Assembly (NCBI GenBank): GCA_041666525.1
Contig: JBAYGT010000010.1
Location: 13,871 to 77,870 of the forward strand
Direction of reading: 5' to 3'
DNA length: 64,000 bases
DNA from: JBAXTZ01 sp041666525
GTDB taxonomy: Bacteria > Bacillota > Negativicutes > JBAXTZ01
Shown here: positions 8,291 to 17,562 of the stretch, piece by piece
How positions within the stretch are numbered: position 1 is the stretch's first letter
Layout of the letters: every line of letters starts with the position of its first letter
Position numbers and translations under genes: made by a program
The notes under the pieces: generated by a model
The model's database searches: none
Seen by the model: only the letters and a program-made list of their open reading frames with translations
Told to the model about the DNA's origin: nothing

Positions 8291-9448
8291 CTAAAACGAG
8301 TCTTTTAGTTGCGCGTAACGCGCCATTTCCGCCTGATGCGCGGCTTGAAGTAATTCCAGCGCAGTAACCACGAACCCGTCAGCGATATCATAGAGAGCCA
8401 TTTTGTTTTTACTCATCAACATTTCCGTCTCTTCTTCGGTAAATACTTTCATGCCGCATAGCGGCGCACAGATCGCTGCCGCCATAACGCCGATCGAGTC
8501 GGTATCCCGTCCGGAATTAATACCACCGATTACCGCAGCCTTGAGATCACCATTATGCAATACGCAATAGCCTAAAGCTATTGGCAGTTCTTCGATACTG
8601 AAAATCCGCGACGGTGTGTAATGATTACTCGGTACGCCGACTTTTTCGACCGCCCGGTTGACGTCGTCGCCCATAGGCGAATATTTAGCGATTATCGCAT
8701 GGAAAGCTGCGACTATCTTGTCGTGGTCGTCTTTTTCTGCGCGCAACTCCACCGCCGCTGCACAAATATCGGCAATAGCTGCCCGGGTACCGTCCTTGGC
8801 GAGCTCCAATGCCGTTGCGACAATCGCGTCAATCGTTATATTTTCTTCAAAGGCTTTAGCGACACAAGCTGCTAGTACTCCTGCTGCTTCAAGTCCGTAA
8901 CTTGCCTGATGCCCCTGCGCAAAAGCGATTGCCTCGTCATAGGCCGCCTTCGGGTTCAACGCGTTCACGATACCGACCGGAGCGATGTACATCGCCGCGC
9001 CGCAATTAATCATATTGCCGATTCCGCCCTCGCGCGGTTCGCAGTTTCCCAGCGTGTGCCGGATGAATATCCACTTTTCCGGATAAAACAGCCGCTCGAT
9101 AATACAATCGGTTTTTTCAAATTCCGGTATCCAGGTTTTCCTGAAAGCGATTTCCTTCACCATTCCGTCTGCCATATCATAGGCATCTAGATGACGTCGC
9201 TGCTCATTGTAAATATTCATCAGAGCTATCGTCATCAGCGTATCGTCGGTAACCGTGCCAAAGCCGCGGACTTTGTTCATACCCGGCCAGCTTTTTTTGT
9301 ACCACTCCCGTTTCATATCGGTGACCCGGCCATAGCGCTCCTTGATTTCGGTATAGCTAAGTTTTTCCACCGGACAACCAATCGCATCGCCATAGGCGGT
9401 ACCAAACAACACCGCCCGAACTTTATCGGTAAAAGTTTGTCTGTTCAT
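8291..9448 (-). CDS. ADP-ribosylglycohydrolase-family protein (single domain)
   Basis: The 385-residue protein is a stand-alone ARH-type hydrolase. The opening AVLFGTAYGDAIGCPVEK, the metal site TVTDDTLMTIAL and the C-terminal GGINSGRDTDSIGVMAAAICA carry the acidic residues that bind two metal ions in the family. It differs clearly from its neighbour, which suggests that the two act on different linkages or anomers of one imported compound. The family covers removal of ADP-ribose from proteins, but members inside sugar-transport operons are generally thought to act on small glycosides. Confidence 0.82.
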   Translation of the reverse strand: MNRQTFTDKVRAVLFGTAYGDAIGCPVEKLSYTEIKERYGRVTDMKREWYKKSWPGMNKVRGFGTVTDDTLMTIALMNIYNEQRRHLDAYDMADGMVKEIAFRKTWIPEFEKTDCIIERLFYPEKWIFIRHTLGNCEPREGGIGNMINCGAAMYIAPVGIVNALNPKAAYDEAIAFAQGHQASYGLEAAGVLAACVAKAFEENITIDAIVATALELAKDGTRAAIADICAAAVELRAEKDDHDKIVAAFHAIIAKYSPMGDDVNRAVEKVGVPSNHYTPSRIFSIEELPIALGYCVLHNGDLKAAVIGGINSGRDTDSIGVMAAAICAPLCGMKVFTEEETEMLMSKNKMALYDIADGFVVTALELLQAAHQAEMARYAQLKDSF

Positions 9449-9530
9449 TAGTTTTTACTCCGTTCATATTGTATTCAAAAATAACGTTGCGCACGAAGGT
9501 TGCTCAAAAACGCGCATTTTTTCAGCAACC

Positions 9531-10970
9531 TTATTTTAAATTTTGATTGGCATATGTAGTCAGCTTGTCGCCGCCCTCGGCAGACCACTGCTTGACGAAC
9601 TCGTCGAATTTTTCCAAAGGGTATTCGCCGGAAATGATCTTACAGGAATATTCCTTGTAAAGATTGTTCAGTGCGTCATAGGTAGCGGCGAATTGTCGCG
9701 GCATAATGAAATTAACATCTTCCGAGTAATAATTTTCGGCGAGCTTCATCGAGTAGAACGCATTATCGCTGAGAATTTTCACCGGACTTTGCCATTTCGG
9801 ATACAAAAAGAACCGCTCAAAATAGTCTTTCGCTTCCGGCATTAACACAATTTGCGCACCTTGCATTTTGTATTGTTTACCTTCTATGCCAATGCGATCC
9901 AAAAACTGGCCGTCATCGGAAATCAAGTATTCCAGTACCTTGAACGCAATATCCGGATGTTTGCTCAACGCTGATATTGCGAACCCGCGGTCTTCCTTGT
10001 TAACATCAACTGGCATAAAGCCCTTGCTCACACCGGTTGGCGGTTCGAGCACTACCAGTTTGGCAGCAGCGCCGTTGACTTTAGCCATCTTGGTTTCATA
10101 GATATCAACGACTTTACCGTTGGTGGCAGTCACAATGCCAACCTTGCCTGAGAAAAATTTGTCTTCAAAGACGTTCCATTTGGTCGTGATATATTCGTTA
10201 TCGAGAATTTTTTCCGCGTACAGTTTGCGGTAAAACGCCAATTTGTTTTTTTCGAATTCGGTAGTCTTGGAATATACAAAAGCGCCGTTTTTGTCTTTCA
10301 TCCAGGTTGATGTGACACCAAAGGCTTTATTAAATATTTCATCCAGGCGGTCGGTGTTTTCGGTCGCCGAAATTCCCCAGATACCTTTTTTGCCATCGCC
10401 ATTCAGGTCGGTGCGCGATACCGCTTTCATTAATTTGTAATAGTCATCCAGTGTTGTAGGCGGCTGCATCCCAAGTTTGTCGAGCCAGTCAGCACGAATT
10501 AACGGTACTTTTGTCATTAGCGGATAGACACGAATCAGATATGGGAAATTAGCCAGCCGTTTTTTATTGTAATCCAGCATCCGCTCATTGAACAGTTTTG
10601 ACTGCGCTGCATACGGCCGCAAATCGGCAAGCAATCCTTGCTCAGCCATAATCCGGTCACCGCCACTCTGGAAATAAATGATGTCCGGCGCTTTGCCGCT
10701 CATCAGCATCAATGTCAGTTTTTCGGCGTAACCGCCGGACGGAATTTCCACGGTGTCGATAACTACATCAATGCCCTGTTTTTTTAGGTCGCTCTCCATT
10801 TTGGCGACAAATTTCTTGTTCGCCGGATCGCTCGGCGAAAAATCCTTGTTAACAATCGAGATGTGAATTTTCCCATCGTTGATAACCACTTCAGGTTTGC
10901 GATGACTAACAAAAAAAACTGCAGTACCGATAATCACCAGCACCAGTAATATGCTCAGAAAATATTTCAT
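9531..10970 (-). CDS. ABC transporter substrate-binding protein (family 1, LipO/YtcQ-like)
   Basis: The 479-residue extracellular solute-binding protein starts with a hydrophobic segment (residues 3-22) with no lipobox cysteine, so it is anchored by an uncleaved helix or released. The family 1 fold shows in SGKAPDIIYFQSGGDRI near the N-terminal lobe, AFKVLEYL-type segments and a long aromatic-rich C-terminal part. Together with the LplB- and YtcP-like permeases just upstream it forms a carbohydrate importer of the class used for complex saccharides. No ATPase is encoded in the operon, so a shared MsmK-type ATPase elsewhere is likely. Confidence 0.82.
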   Translation of the reverse strand: MKYFLSILLVLVIIGTAVFFVSHRKPEVVINDGKIHISIVNKDFSPSDPANKKFVAKMESDLKKQGIDVVIDTVEIPSGGYAEKLTLMLMSGKAPDIIYFQSGGDRIMAEQGLLADLRPYAAQSKLFNERMLDYNKKRLANFPYLIRVYPLMTKVPLIRADWLDKLGMQPPTTLDDYYKLMKAVSRTDLNGDGKKGIWGISATENTDRLDEIFNKAFGVTSTWMKDKNGAFVYSKTTEFEKNKLAFYRKLYAEKILDNEYITTKWNVFEDKFFSGKVGIVTATNGKVVDIYETKMAKVNGAAAKLVVLEPPTGVSKGFMPVDVNKEDRGFAISALSKHPDIAFKVLEYLISDDGQFLDRIGIEGKQYKMQGAQIVLMPEAKDYFERFFLYPKWQSPVKILSDNAFYSMKLAENYYSEDVNFIMPRQFAATYDALNNLYKEYSCKIISGEYPLEKFDEFVKQWSAEGGDKLTTYANQNLK

Positions 10971-10971
10971 A

Positions 10972-11850
10972 CTATTCTTTTACACCTCCGTGCATATCAC
11001 CTTTGGTAAAATATTTTAATATCAGCGGATAAACCAGCAAAATCGGCGCAGTTGTGAGAATTATGATCCCGGCTTTGAGCGACTTGATATCGATAGTCGC
11101 CGCATCTTTGTAGGATGACACGTTTTGTAATCCGACCATCGCGACCTTGTCTGACTCCACTACGAATTGACGCAACACCACTTGTAGCGGCCATTTGTCC
11201 GGGTCGGCTATATAAATCATCGCGCGAAAATATTCGTTCCAGTGGAATACCGCGTATGACATTGCAACCATCGCAATCGCTGGCAGCGACATCGGCAACA
11301 CAATCCGGAAAAACACCTGGAAGAAATTTGCACCGTCAATTTGTGCCGCCTCGATCAGCGACGGAGGAATTTCTTCGAAAAACCGCATCAACACCAGCAG
11401 ATAGAAAACATTGATGCCTTTGTACAAGAACAACGCCCAATAACTGTCCAGCAGGCCGATGTTTTTCATAACCAGATAATCGGGAATTATTCCCGGTTCA
11501 AATACCATCGTAACAATAAAGAATATCAAAATGATTTTCCGGCCGATAAGTTTGGTGTTTGATAACGCATAAGCGGTCATACAGGTAAAAAACACATTGA
11601 TTGAAGTGCCGACAATAGTAATCAGCAAACTGTTGAACAAACCCAGTTGGACTTTTTCATTCAGTAGCAATGCTTTATATGTTTCGAGGTTAAAGCCTTT
11701 GGGAAATATTGCCAGCCCTGACAGAGAGTTTACTGCTTTGCCGTCAGACAGCGACGTGGCTATCAAATTCAGAAACGGAAAAATTATCGTAACGGTTACC
11801 AAAAACAGCGAGCCGTAAATCAGAATTGAATTTGCAGATAATTTACGCAT
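10972..11850 (-). CDS. ABC sugar transporter permease (YtcP/LplC-like)
   Basis: The 292-residue inner-membrane protein has six predicted membrane segments and the MalG-type EAA loop (PPSLIEAAQIDGANFFQVFFRIVLP), which docks with the ATPase. The sequence LATSLSDGKAVNSLSGLAIFPKGFN is typical of the YtcP group. It directly follows the other permease, with one base between stop and start, so expression is coupled. It should form a heterodimeric channel with that protein. Confidence 0.88.
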   Translation of the reverse strand: MRKLSANSILIYGSLFLVTVTIIFPFLNLIATSLSDGKAVNSLSGLAIFPKGFNLETYKALLLNEKVQLGLFNSLLITIVGTSINVFFTCMTAYALSNTKLIGRKIILIFFIVTMVFEPGIIPDYLVMKNIGLLDSYWALFLYKGINVFYLLVLMRFFEEIPPSLIEAAQIDGANFFQVFFRIVLPMSLPAIAMVAMSYAVFHWNEYFRAMIYIADPDKWPLQVVLRQFVVESDKVAMVGLQNVSSYKDAATIDIKSLKAGIIILTTAPILLVYPLILKYFTKGDMHGGVKE

Positions 11851-11851
11851 C

Positions 11852-12784
11852 TTACCACACCCCCTTGCCGGCTTTTTTCTTCAGAATAAAATGCGAAGCC
11901 AAAATCAAAATTAACCCGATTATTCCCTTGAACAAGCCGACCGCAGTCGCGTAGGATACCTCTCCGTTTAGTAAACCAATCCGGTAAACATAGATGTCGA
12001 GAATATCAATTGTTGAAATAACCGAGTCATTCATCAGGTTGAAGACCTGATCGAAACCTGCATTCATGAAGAAACCGAGATTGAGAATAAAGACGATGAT
12101 AATTGTGGATTTCAGTTCCGGCAAGGTTACATAGATCATCTGCCGTACCCGGCCTGCGCCATCCAGCTTTGCAGCTTCATACAAAGACGGATTTATAGCG
12201 AGCAATGCCGCAACATACAGCATCGTATCCCAACCAGCGCTGCGCCACATCTCGGTTAATACCAGTATCCAGCGTATCCAGGATTGATTTGTCAGAAAGG
12301 CTATCGGCTTGAGACCCATAGTCTTGGCGATCTCTGCAAGCGCGCCGGAAGCCGGCGACAAAATCGTGATAAACACCCCGGCTATTACTACCCAGGACAA
12401 AAAGTGCGGTAAGTAGACGACCGACTGCACATATTTACGAAACCAGGTAGTACGCAATTCGTTGATCAATAGCGATAACAGGATCGGCACCGGAAAATAA
12501 AAGACAATCTTCATCGTGCTGATAATTACAGTATTTATCAATACCCGGATGAACGCCTGCGAATCAAACAATTCGTTAAAATGTTTCAGGCCAACCCACT
12601 CATTAGCACCGATAAACCGGAAGTCTTCAAACGCCAGTCGTGCTTCTATGATCGGATAATAGCAGAACACCAGAAAATAGACGATTGCCGGCGCCAACAT
12701 CAAGTAAAACAGCCGGTCATTTTTCATCTGAGTCCACATAGCTTGCCAGCGCCGTTTGGCGGGCGCTTTTGGATTTGTTTCCAT
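11852..12784 (-). CDS. ABC sugar transporter permease (LplB-like)
   Basis: The protein starts METNPKAPAKRRWQ at 12784, just after the CitF stop codon, with GGGAGAG as ribosome binding site; the longer frame that starts at 12829 would overlap citF. About 310 residues contain six membrane segments and the EAA loop (NPSLYEAAKLDGAGRVRQMIYVTLPEL). The LMLAPAIVYFLVFCYYPIIEARLAF opening is characteristic of LplB/MalF-type subunits. It pairs with the following permease to import a saccharide-like compound. Confidence 0.88.
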   Translation of the reverse strand: METNPKAPAKRRWQAMWTQMKNDRLFYLMLAPAIVYFLVFCYYPIIEARLAFEDFRFIGANEWVGLKHFNELFDSQAFIRVLINTVIISTMKIVFYFPVPILLSLLINELRTTWFRKYVQSVVYLPHFLSWVVIAGVFITILSPASGALAEIAKTMGLKPIAFLTNQSWIRWILVLTEMWRSAGWDTMLYVAALLAINPSLYEAAKLDGAGRVRQMIYVTLPELKSTIIIVFILNLGFFMNAGFDQVFNLMNDSVISTIDILDIYVYRIGLLNGEVSYATAVGLFKGIIGLILILASHFILKKKAGKGVW

Positions 12785-12785
12785 T

Positions 12786-14360
12786 TTACTTCTCTCCCTC
12801 CGACTTGGCGACTTTATAGATCGTGTCAATCACTGTGCCGTCTACCCATTTTACAATTGCGGCTACCTCATCGGTCAGATGCGGTTTTTCCGGTGTCACG
12901 CCGATTATTTCATCTACTTCAGCTTTCAACTGTGCGATTGTTTTGAGAGGCAAACCGCTGTCTTTCACCGCCGCCAGTAAATCGCGCCGCAGCGGATTAA
13001 TGGCAATACCGCGTTCGGTAATAATTACATCTATCAATTCACCGGGACCGACAAGTGTAGTAACCCGGTCAACAATCGTCGGAATCCGGTCGCGTACTGA
13101 GGGAATCGGCAAAATTACACATTTGGCATGCAGGCAATTTTGCCAGCCGCCGATACCATGCAGCAGATGTCCGTCAGAATGAGTCACGACATTGCCGTTG
13201 AAATCGACATCTACTTCAGTGGCACCGAGAATCATGATATCGATCATTGAAGTATAATTACCCTTGGAATGAAAGTTGTAGGCATTGAAAACTGAAACCG
13301 AATGATGGTTGACATTTTCCTTCAGCGACCGCACTGCGTCCAAATCAAAACACTGGGCATCGAGGATGTGCTCCATCTGCCCGGCTTCAAGCATCTGCAC
13401 CATGTATTTGGTACTGCCGCCAAAACCGAAGCGTGCGCGTTCGTTTTTCGCAGCCAGTATTTTTTGCAAAAAATTGCCAATCGCGAGCGATGTCCCTCCT
13501 GCTCCGGCCTGAATCGCGCAACCGTCGCGCAAAATTCCGGCACATTCACAAAACTGCGCTGTCAGCTCAGCAATCAACAGCCGGTCCGGACTGCTGGTGA
13601 TTTTAGTAGTGCCGGAAATTATTTGCTCCGGAATGCCAATCTTGTCCATCACAACAACACAGTCAACATAATTGCCCTCTACTTCCATCGGCATGCAGGG
13701 AAACTGCTGCAAATTATCTGTGACCACAATTACCCGTTCGGCATACATATAGTCGGCGAGCACATAACCCAAACCGCCACAAGCCGACGGGCCATACATG
13801 CCGTTAGCATTGCCAAAAGCATCAGCGGACGGCGCGGCGATTACCGCGATATCGATCGTTACTTCGCCATCCTGAATCGCCTGGCAGCGCCCGCCATGCG
13901 ACCGCAGCACTGCCGTGCCGCGCATTTTACCATCAGTTACAGCTCTGCCGATTTCGCCGTTCATGCTTCCTTCAATATGATCAATTGTTCCGCGCTCCAA
14001 GTGGCCGATAACCGGTTGATGGCAAGGAAATGACGCCGACGGCAACCACACCAAGCCCTTAACATCGAGTTCTTCGGCAATAGTAAAAACCTCGTTAGAC
14101 ACCAAATCACCATTGCGCAGATGATGATGCGTGGAAATCTTCATCCCGTCACAAAGCCCGCATTTTATCAAAGCTTCTTTCAGGCTGCCAACACATTTAT
14201 TGCCGTCTGCCGGATAATCCAGAGCAGTTGAAATTGTCGGGCCATGTTTTTTGCCGGCCGGACGATGCCCGCCTACTCCCTTAAAAGGTATTACCGTCTG
14301 ACCGTTAACTTTTTCCGGAACCAGCCGTCCGGCAGTGTTTGCGATCATTCTTCCGCTCAT
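12786..14360 (-). CDS. citF: citrate lyase alpha subunit (CitF-like CoA transferase)
   Basis: The 524-residue protein matches citrate lyase alpha, an acyl-carrier transferase that moves the acyl group between acetyl-ACP and the substrate acid. Family blocks include STALDYPADGNKCVGSLKEALIKCGLCDGM, STHHHLRNGD, the SEVDVDFNGNV-type strand and the VTTLVGPGELIDVIITERGIAINPLRRDL region. It overlaps the CitDE gene by four bases, as in coupled subunits. No citrate transporter, CitC, CitX or CitG is nearby, and the operon is otherwise for sugar uptake, so the natural substrate may be a related hydroxy-acid rather than citrate. Confidence 0.85.
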   Translation of the reverse strand: MSGRMIANTAGRLVPEKVNGQTVIPFKGVGGHRPAGKKHGPTISTALDYPADGNKCVGSLKEALIKCGLCDGMKISTHHHLRNGDLVSNEVFTIAEELDVKGLVWLPSASFPCHQPVIGHLERGTIDHIEGSMNGEIGRAVTDGKMRGTAVLRSHGGRCQAIQDGEVTIDIAVIAAPSADAFGNANGMYGPSACGGLGYVLADYMYAERVIVVTDNLQQFPCMPMEVEGNYVDCVVVMDKIGIPEQIISGTTKITSSPDRLLIAELTAQFCECAGILRDGCAIQAGAGGTSLAIGNFLQKILAAKNERARFGFGGSTKYMVQMLEAGQMEHILDAQCFDLDAVRSLKENVNHHSVSVFNAYNFHSKGNYTSMIDIMILGATEVDVDFNGNVVTHSDGHLLHGIGGWQNCLHAKCVILPIPSVRDRIPTIVDRVTTLVGPGELIDVIITERGIAINPLRRDLLAAVKDSGLPLKTIAQLKAEVDEIIGVTPEKPHLTDEVAAIVKWVDGTVIDTIYKVAKSEGEK

Positions 14361-15565
14361 AGTCCACCTGCTTTAGCTGTTATCAAGCCCATATCCTGTG
14401 CCAACGCAATTACCGTCAACGCTTTTTTCACGACCGGCGTGTCAATCATTTTGGAACCGAGCGAGACCACACCGATACCAGCCGCTTTCGCCTGCTCAGC
14501 CGCAGCGACAATAGCGCCGGCCCGTTCAATCTCACTGTATGTCGGAGCAAACCCCTTCTTGATCGTGGCAATCTGGCCGGGATGGATACAACCTTTGCCC
14601 TCGAACCCCAATTGTTTGGCTTCGAGTGCCGCAGTTAGCAGCCCGTCCTTGTCGGCAAGATTGGAAAACACTGAATCCTGGGCGCCGATGCCTGCGGCTG
14701 CCGCTGCATTGACTACGGCGCTGCGGGCGTACAACGACTCGATTCCGGTTGCCGAGGTATTGGTGCCGAGATCGGCGGTATAGTCTTCCAACCCGATCGC
14801 TAACGAAACGATGTTCGTGCTTGCGCAGGCAATCGGCCAGGCATTTATTACACCGAGTGCACTTTCGATAATCGGCATCAGATATACCGGTTCGGCTAAA
14901 GCATATCTTTCTTGCAATTCTGCAATTCGGGTTTCGACGGCATGAATTTGTGCCGCCGTTTCGACTTTTGGTATCAGAATTACGTTTACGTTCTGCGGGA
15001 CTATCGTATCGAGGTCGGCTAAACCAATGCCGCCCTGATTAATCCGCACCATTTTTTCGGCATTATAAAAATTAATAACGCGCAAAGCGTTACGGGTAAT
15101 CAGCCGTGCCGACAGTTTTTCGCCACTATGAACCGAATCCTCGAGATCAAGAATCACGCCGTCCGGCTGATGCAGGCCGGCATTTAAAAAATATTTCGGC
15201 TGATTGCCCGGCAAATACAATCTCGTCGTCCGCCGTCGCTGCTTACGTGATTGCGTGCAACATTGCGGTTTTTGCTCCGGCAACGCTTCGGCTGTTATCT
15301 CCGGATGTGCGGTTTTTACCGCCGCTTCAATCCGCGCCATGATTACATAAGGTAGTGCGCCAAAATCCTCGATTCTCAGTAACGCATTGACAACGCCCAG
15401 CTGCGAGAGCGTGCGCCTTGCTAATTCAACATTGGCACGACCATACATCCCCGTCAGTTTCCCGGACAACTCAATTTCAATTCCGCCTGCTTCACGCGGC
15501 TGATAACTCACCCTGCAATCCGAACTCAGCTTCCCGGCCACGCCGGAATAAAAATCTGCGCTCAT
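14357..15565 (-). CDS. fused citrate lyase acyl carrier (CitD) and beta subunit (CitE)
   Basis: Residues 1-95 resemble CitD: AGKLSSDCRV places a serine at position 14, the site where CitD carries its phosphoribosyl-dephospho-CoA arm, and GALPYVIMARIEAAVK matches the CitD end. After a Gln/Arg-rich linker (about 96-112), residues 113-402 are CitE, the HpcH/HpaI-like lyase: RLYLPGNQPKYF, DGVILDLEDSV, VRINQGG, LIPKVETAAQI, MPIIESALGV, SLAIGLEDYTADL and GKGCIHPGQI. CitD and CitE are normally separate genes. The fusion should cleave a citryl-like thioester into an acyl-ACP and an oxo-acid. It follows the ribokinase gene in the same operon. Confidence 0.85.
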   Translation of the reverse strand: MSADFYSGVAGKLSSDCRVSYQPREAGGIEIELSGKLTGMYGRANVELARRTLSQLGVVNALLRIEDFGALPYVIMARIEAAVKTAHPEITAEALPEQKPQCCTQSRKQRRRTTRLYLPGNQPKYFLNAGLHQPDGVILDLEDSVHSGEKLSARLITRNALRVINFYNAEKMVRINQGGIGLADLDTIVPQNVNVILIPKVETAAQIHAVETRIAELQERYALAEPVYLMPIIESALGVINAWPIACASTNIVSLAIGLEDYTADLGTNTSATGIESLYARSAVVNAAAAAGIGAQDSVFSNLADKDGLLTAALEAKQLGFEGKGCIHPGQIATIKKGFAPTYSEIERAGAIVAAAEQAKAAGIGVVSLGSKMIDTPVVKKALTVIALAQDMGLITAKAGGL

Positions 15566-15588
15566 TGTGCCCTCCTGCTTTTAACTGA

Positions 15589-16497
15589 CTATCTATTTCT
15601 AAAACTATTAACTTCCGAAAGCGTCGGTATTGAAGTCTGAGCACCAAGCCGGGTAACGGCAAGTGCCGCCGCAGCCATCGCAAAATCAATCGCTTCAGTC
15701 TCGGTCGCCTGCTGGCTTAATTTCGTCGCGAACGCTCCGGCAAAAGTATCCCCGGCCGCCGTCGTATCGACCGCCACAACGCAGTATGCAGGATAACTGT
15801 TGACACCGTCAATACGGTGTACCTCGCAGCCATTACCGCCCTTGGTTATGACCAAAGCGCCAACTCCCCACTCCAGCAACTTGGCAATCCTGGCTTCAAC
15901 GTCCGGCAAATCATATTGCTCCATTAATTTGTCCAATTCGCCTTCATTGGGCAGTAAGTAATCAACTTTAGCAAACAGGCTTTCAGGAAGCCGCTTAGCC
16001 GGCGCCGGATCAAGAACAACCGTGACACCGGCGTCATGAGCAATCTCAATTGCCCGAATTACCGCTGCCAGCGGCACTTCGAGCTGAACAAGTAATATTG
16101 CGCTGTCGCGGATTTGCTGCGCGCAATTATCAACCATCTCTACAGTCACTGCGTTGTTCGCACCACTGGCAACAATAATCCGGTTGTCACCACAGCCTTC
16201 AACCACAATTCCCGCAACGCCTGTATAATTAGAAACTACTTTCACGTTATCAACATCAACCTTACCACGCTTCATGCTATCGAGCAGCGCCCGGCCAAAG
16301 TCATCGTTGCCGCAACATCCGACAAATACACATTCACCGCCGAGTTTGCCCGCGGCCACCGCCTGATTGGCGCCTTTCCCTCCAGGCGCAGTAGTAAATG
16401 CGTCTCCGAACACCGTCTCGCCGCGTTCCGGGTTAACCTCTACCTGAAAAACCAAATCCATATTCATACTACCAACTACTGTAATACGCTTTTTCAT
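15589..16497 (-). CDS. rbsK: ribokinase (PfkB family)
   Basis: The 302-residue protein has the ribokinase pattern: VVGSMNMDLV at the start, the sugar-binding APGGKGANQAVAAGKLGG, DPAPAKRLPESL, a phosphate loop region around VITKGGNG, and the catalytic DTTAAGDTFAGAF motif with its base Asp. It phosphorylates ribose or a similar pentose at C5. Its place between the LacI regulator and the lyase genes suggests that it takes the sugar freed by the two ADP-ribosylglycohydrolase-type enzymes. Deoxyribokinase or another furanose kinase cannot be excluded. Confidence 0.85.
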   Translation of the reverse strand: MKKRITVVGSMNMDLVFQVEVNPERGETVFGDAFTTAPGGKGANQAVAAGKLGGECVFVGCCGNDDFGRALLDSMKRGKVDVDNVKVVSNYTGVAGIVVEGCGDNRIIVASGANNAVTVEMVDNCAQQIRDSAILLVQLEVPLAAVIRAIEIAHDAGVTVVLDPAPAKRLPESLFAKVDYLLPNEGELDKLMEQYDLPDVEARIAKLLEWGVGALVITKGGNGCEVHRIDGVNSYPAYCVVAVDTTAAGDTFAGAFATKLSQQATETEAIDFAMAAAALAVTRLGAQTSIPTLSEVNSFRNR

Positions 16498-16516
16498 ATT
16501 CCTCTACTCCGTTAAA

Positions 16517-17530
16517 TTAATAAGTTCTTGGAACTGTTGTCGATTGCCTGACTACAAGTTCAGTCTGCAGCACGTGATTTTCCGGCGGCTGAGCACTGCC
16601 ATCTATCAGCCGTCTCACCAACAAATTGACCGCGATTTCACCCAGTTTGTATTTCGGCTGCGCCATCGTAGTCAGCCGCGGCCTTACCAGCGAGGCAATC
16701 GGAACATCATCATGTCCAATGATTGAAATCTCTTCCGGTATTGCAACTCCCGCATCGAATGCCGCAGCAATCGCGCCGACTGCCTGTAAATCGCTGGCAG
16801 CGAAAATTGCCGTCGGACGATTATCAATTTTGAGCAATTGGCCGAACAACCGAATGCCCGACTCAACAGTAAAGTTGCCTTCAAAAATGGCAAATTCATT
16901 ATCGCTCAATCCATACTCCCGAACAGCCTTTTCAAATCCTTTTTTTCGGTCATGCGCCGATTGTGTCGCGTGATTGCCGGAAAAATGAATAAGCCGCCGG
17001 TGGCCGAGCTCCAACAAATGTTTTGTCGCGATATAGCCCGACGTCTGATTATCCACCAACACCGATGCAGTTTTCGTACTCTCGATGCTGCGGTCAAGCT
17101 GCACAAGCGGAAATCCTGCCGCTTCAATATTGGCAAGCTCGGCAAAACTTTCCCGGGATAACGAAGCTATCAGTCCGTCGACCATTTTTCCCCGCAACAT
17201 TGCTATTGACTCGCGTTCGATTTCCGGATCGTTATCCGAATTACAAAAAATCACCGAATAACCGAGCGCTCGAGCACGTTTTTCCACGCCTACAGCAATT
17301 TCGGAAAAAAACGGGTTAGAAATATCGGGAACAATCAAGCCGATTGTGTACAACTTTTGCGTTACCAGTCCGCGCGCCATATTGTTCGGGCGATATCCTT
17401 GCTCCTCGACCAATTGCATAATCCGTTTGCGGGTATCAGCACCGACGTCAAAGGTATCATTCATCGCTCGCGATACTGTGCTGACGGAAACACCCGCGAG
17501 CTTGGCGATGTCTTTTATTGTAACTCCCAT
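16517..17530 (-). CDS. LacI-family transcriptional regulator of the ribosylglycoside/CitDEF operon
   Basis: Starting at the ATG at 17530 (GAGGT just upstream), the protein opens MGVTIKDIAKLAGVSVSTVS, the LacI helix-turn-helix, followed by the hinge helix and a periplasmic-binding-protein-like effector domain (LYTIGLIVPDISNPFFSEIAVGV onwards) with the AIFAASDLQAVG and ISIIGHDD signatures. The longer frame upstream runs through the operator and is not needed. It is the first gene of the operon and lies directly under its own operator, so it most likely represses itself and the eight following genes until a sugar ligand binds. Confidence 0.9.
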   Translation of the reverse strand: MGVTIKDIAKLAGVSVSTVSRAMNDTFDVGADTRKRIMQLVEEQGYRPNNMARGLVTQKLYTIGLIVPDISNPFFSEIAVGVEKRARALGYSVIFCNSDNDPEIERESIAMLRGKMVDGLIASLSRESFAELANIEAAGFPLVQLDRSIESTKTASVLVDNQTSGYIATKHLLELGHRRLIHFSGNHATQSAHDRKKGFEKAVREYGLSDNEFAIFEGNFTVESGIRLFGQLLKIDNRPTAIFAASDLQAVGAIAAAFDAGVAIPEEISIIGHDDVPIASLVRPRLTTMAQPKYKLGEIAVNLLVRRLIDGSAQPPENHVLQTELVVRQSTTVPRTY

Positions 17531-17544
17531 AGTACCTCGTTTTC

Positions 17545-17562
17545 TTCGGAAACGTTTCCGAA
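17545..17562 (-). promoter_or_regulatory. LacI-type operator, perfect 18-bp palindrome
   Basis: TTCGGAAACGTTTCCGAA is a perfect inverted repeat centred on CG, as LacI-family regulators prefer. It lies about 50 bases downstream of the -10 box and 15 bases before the regulator start codon, a position suited to roadblock-type autorepression. It also resembles a cre site, so CcpA binding is an alternative. Confidence 0.8.

Noticed and set aside
17545..17562. Carbon catabolite cre site only
   Set aside because: It resembles one, but the perfect symmetry and place before a LacI gene fit autoregulation better. Kept as an alternative in the feature note.
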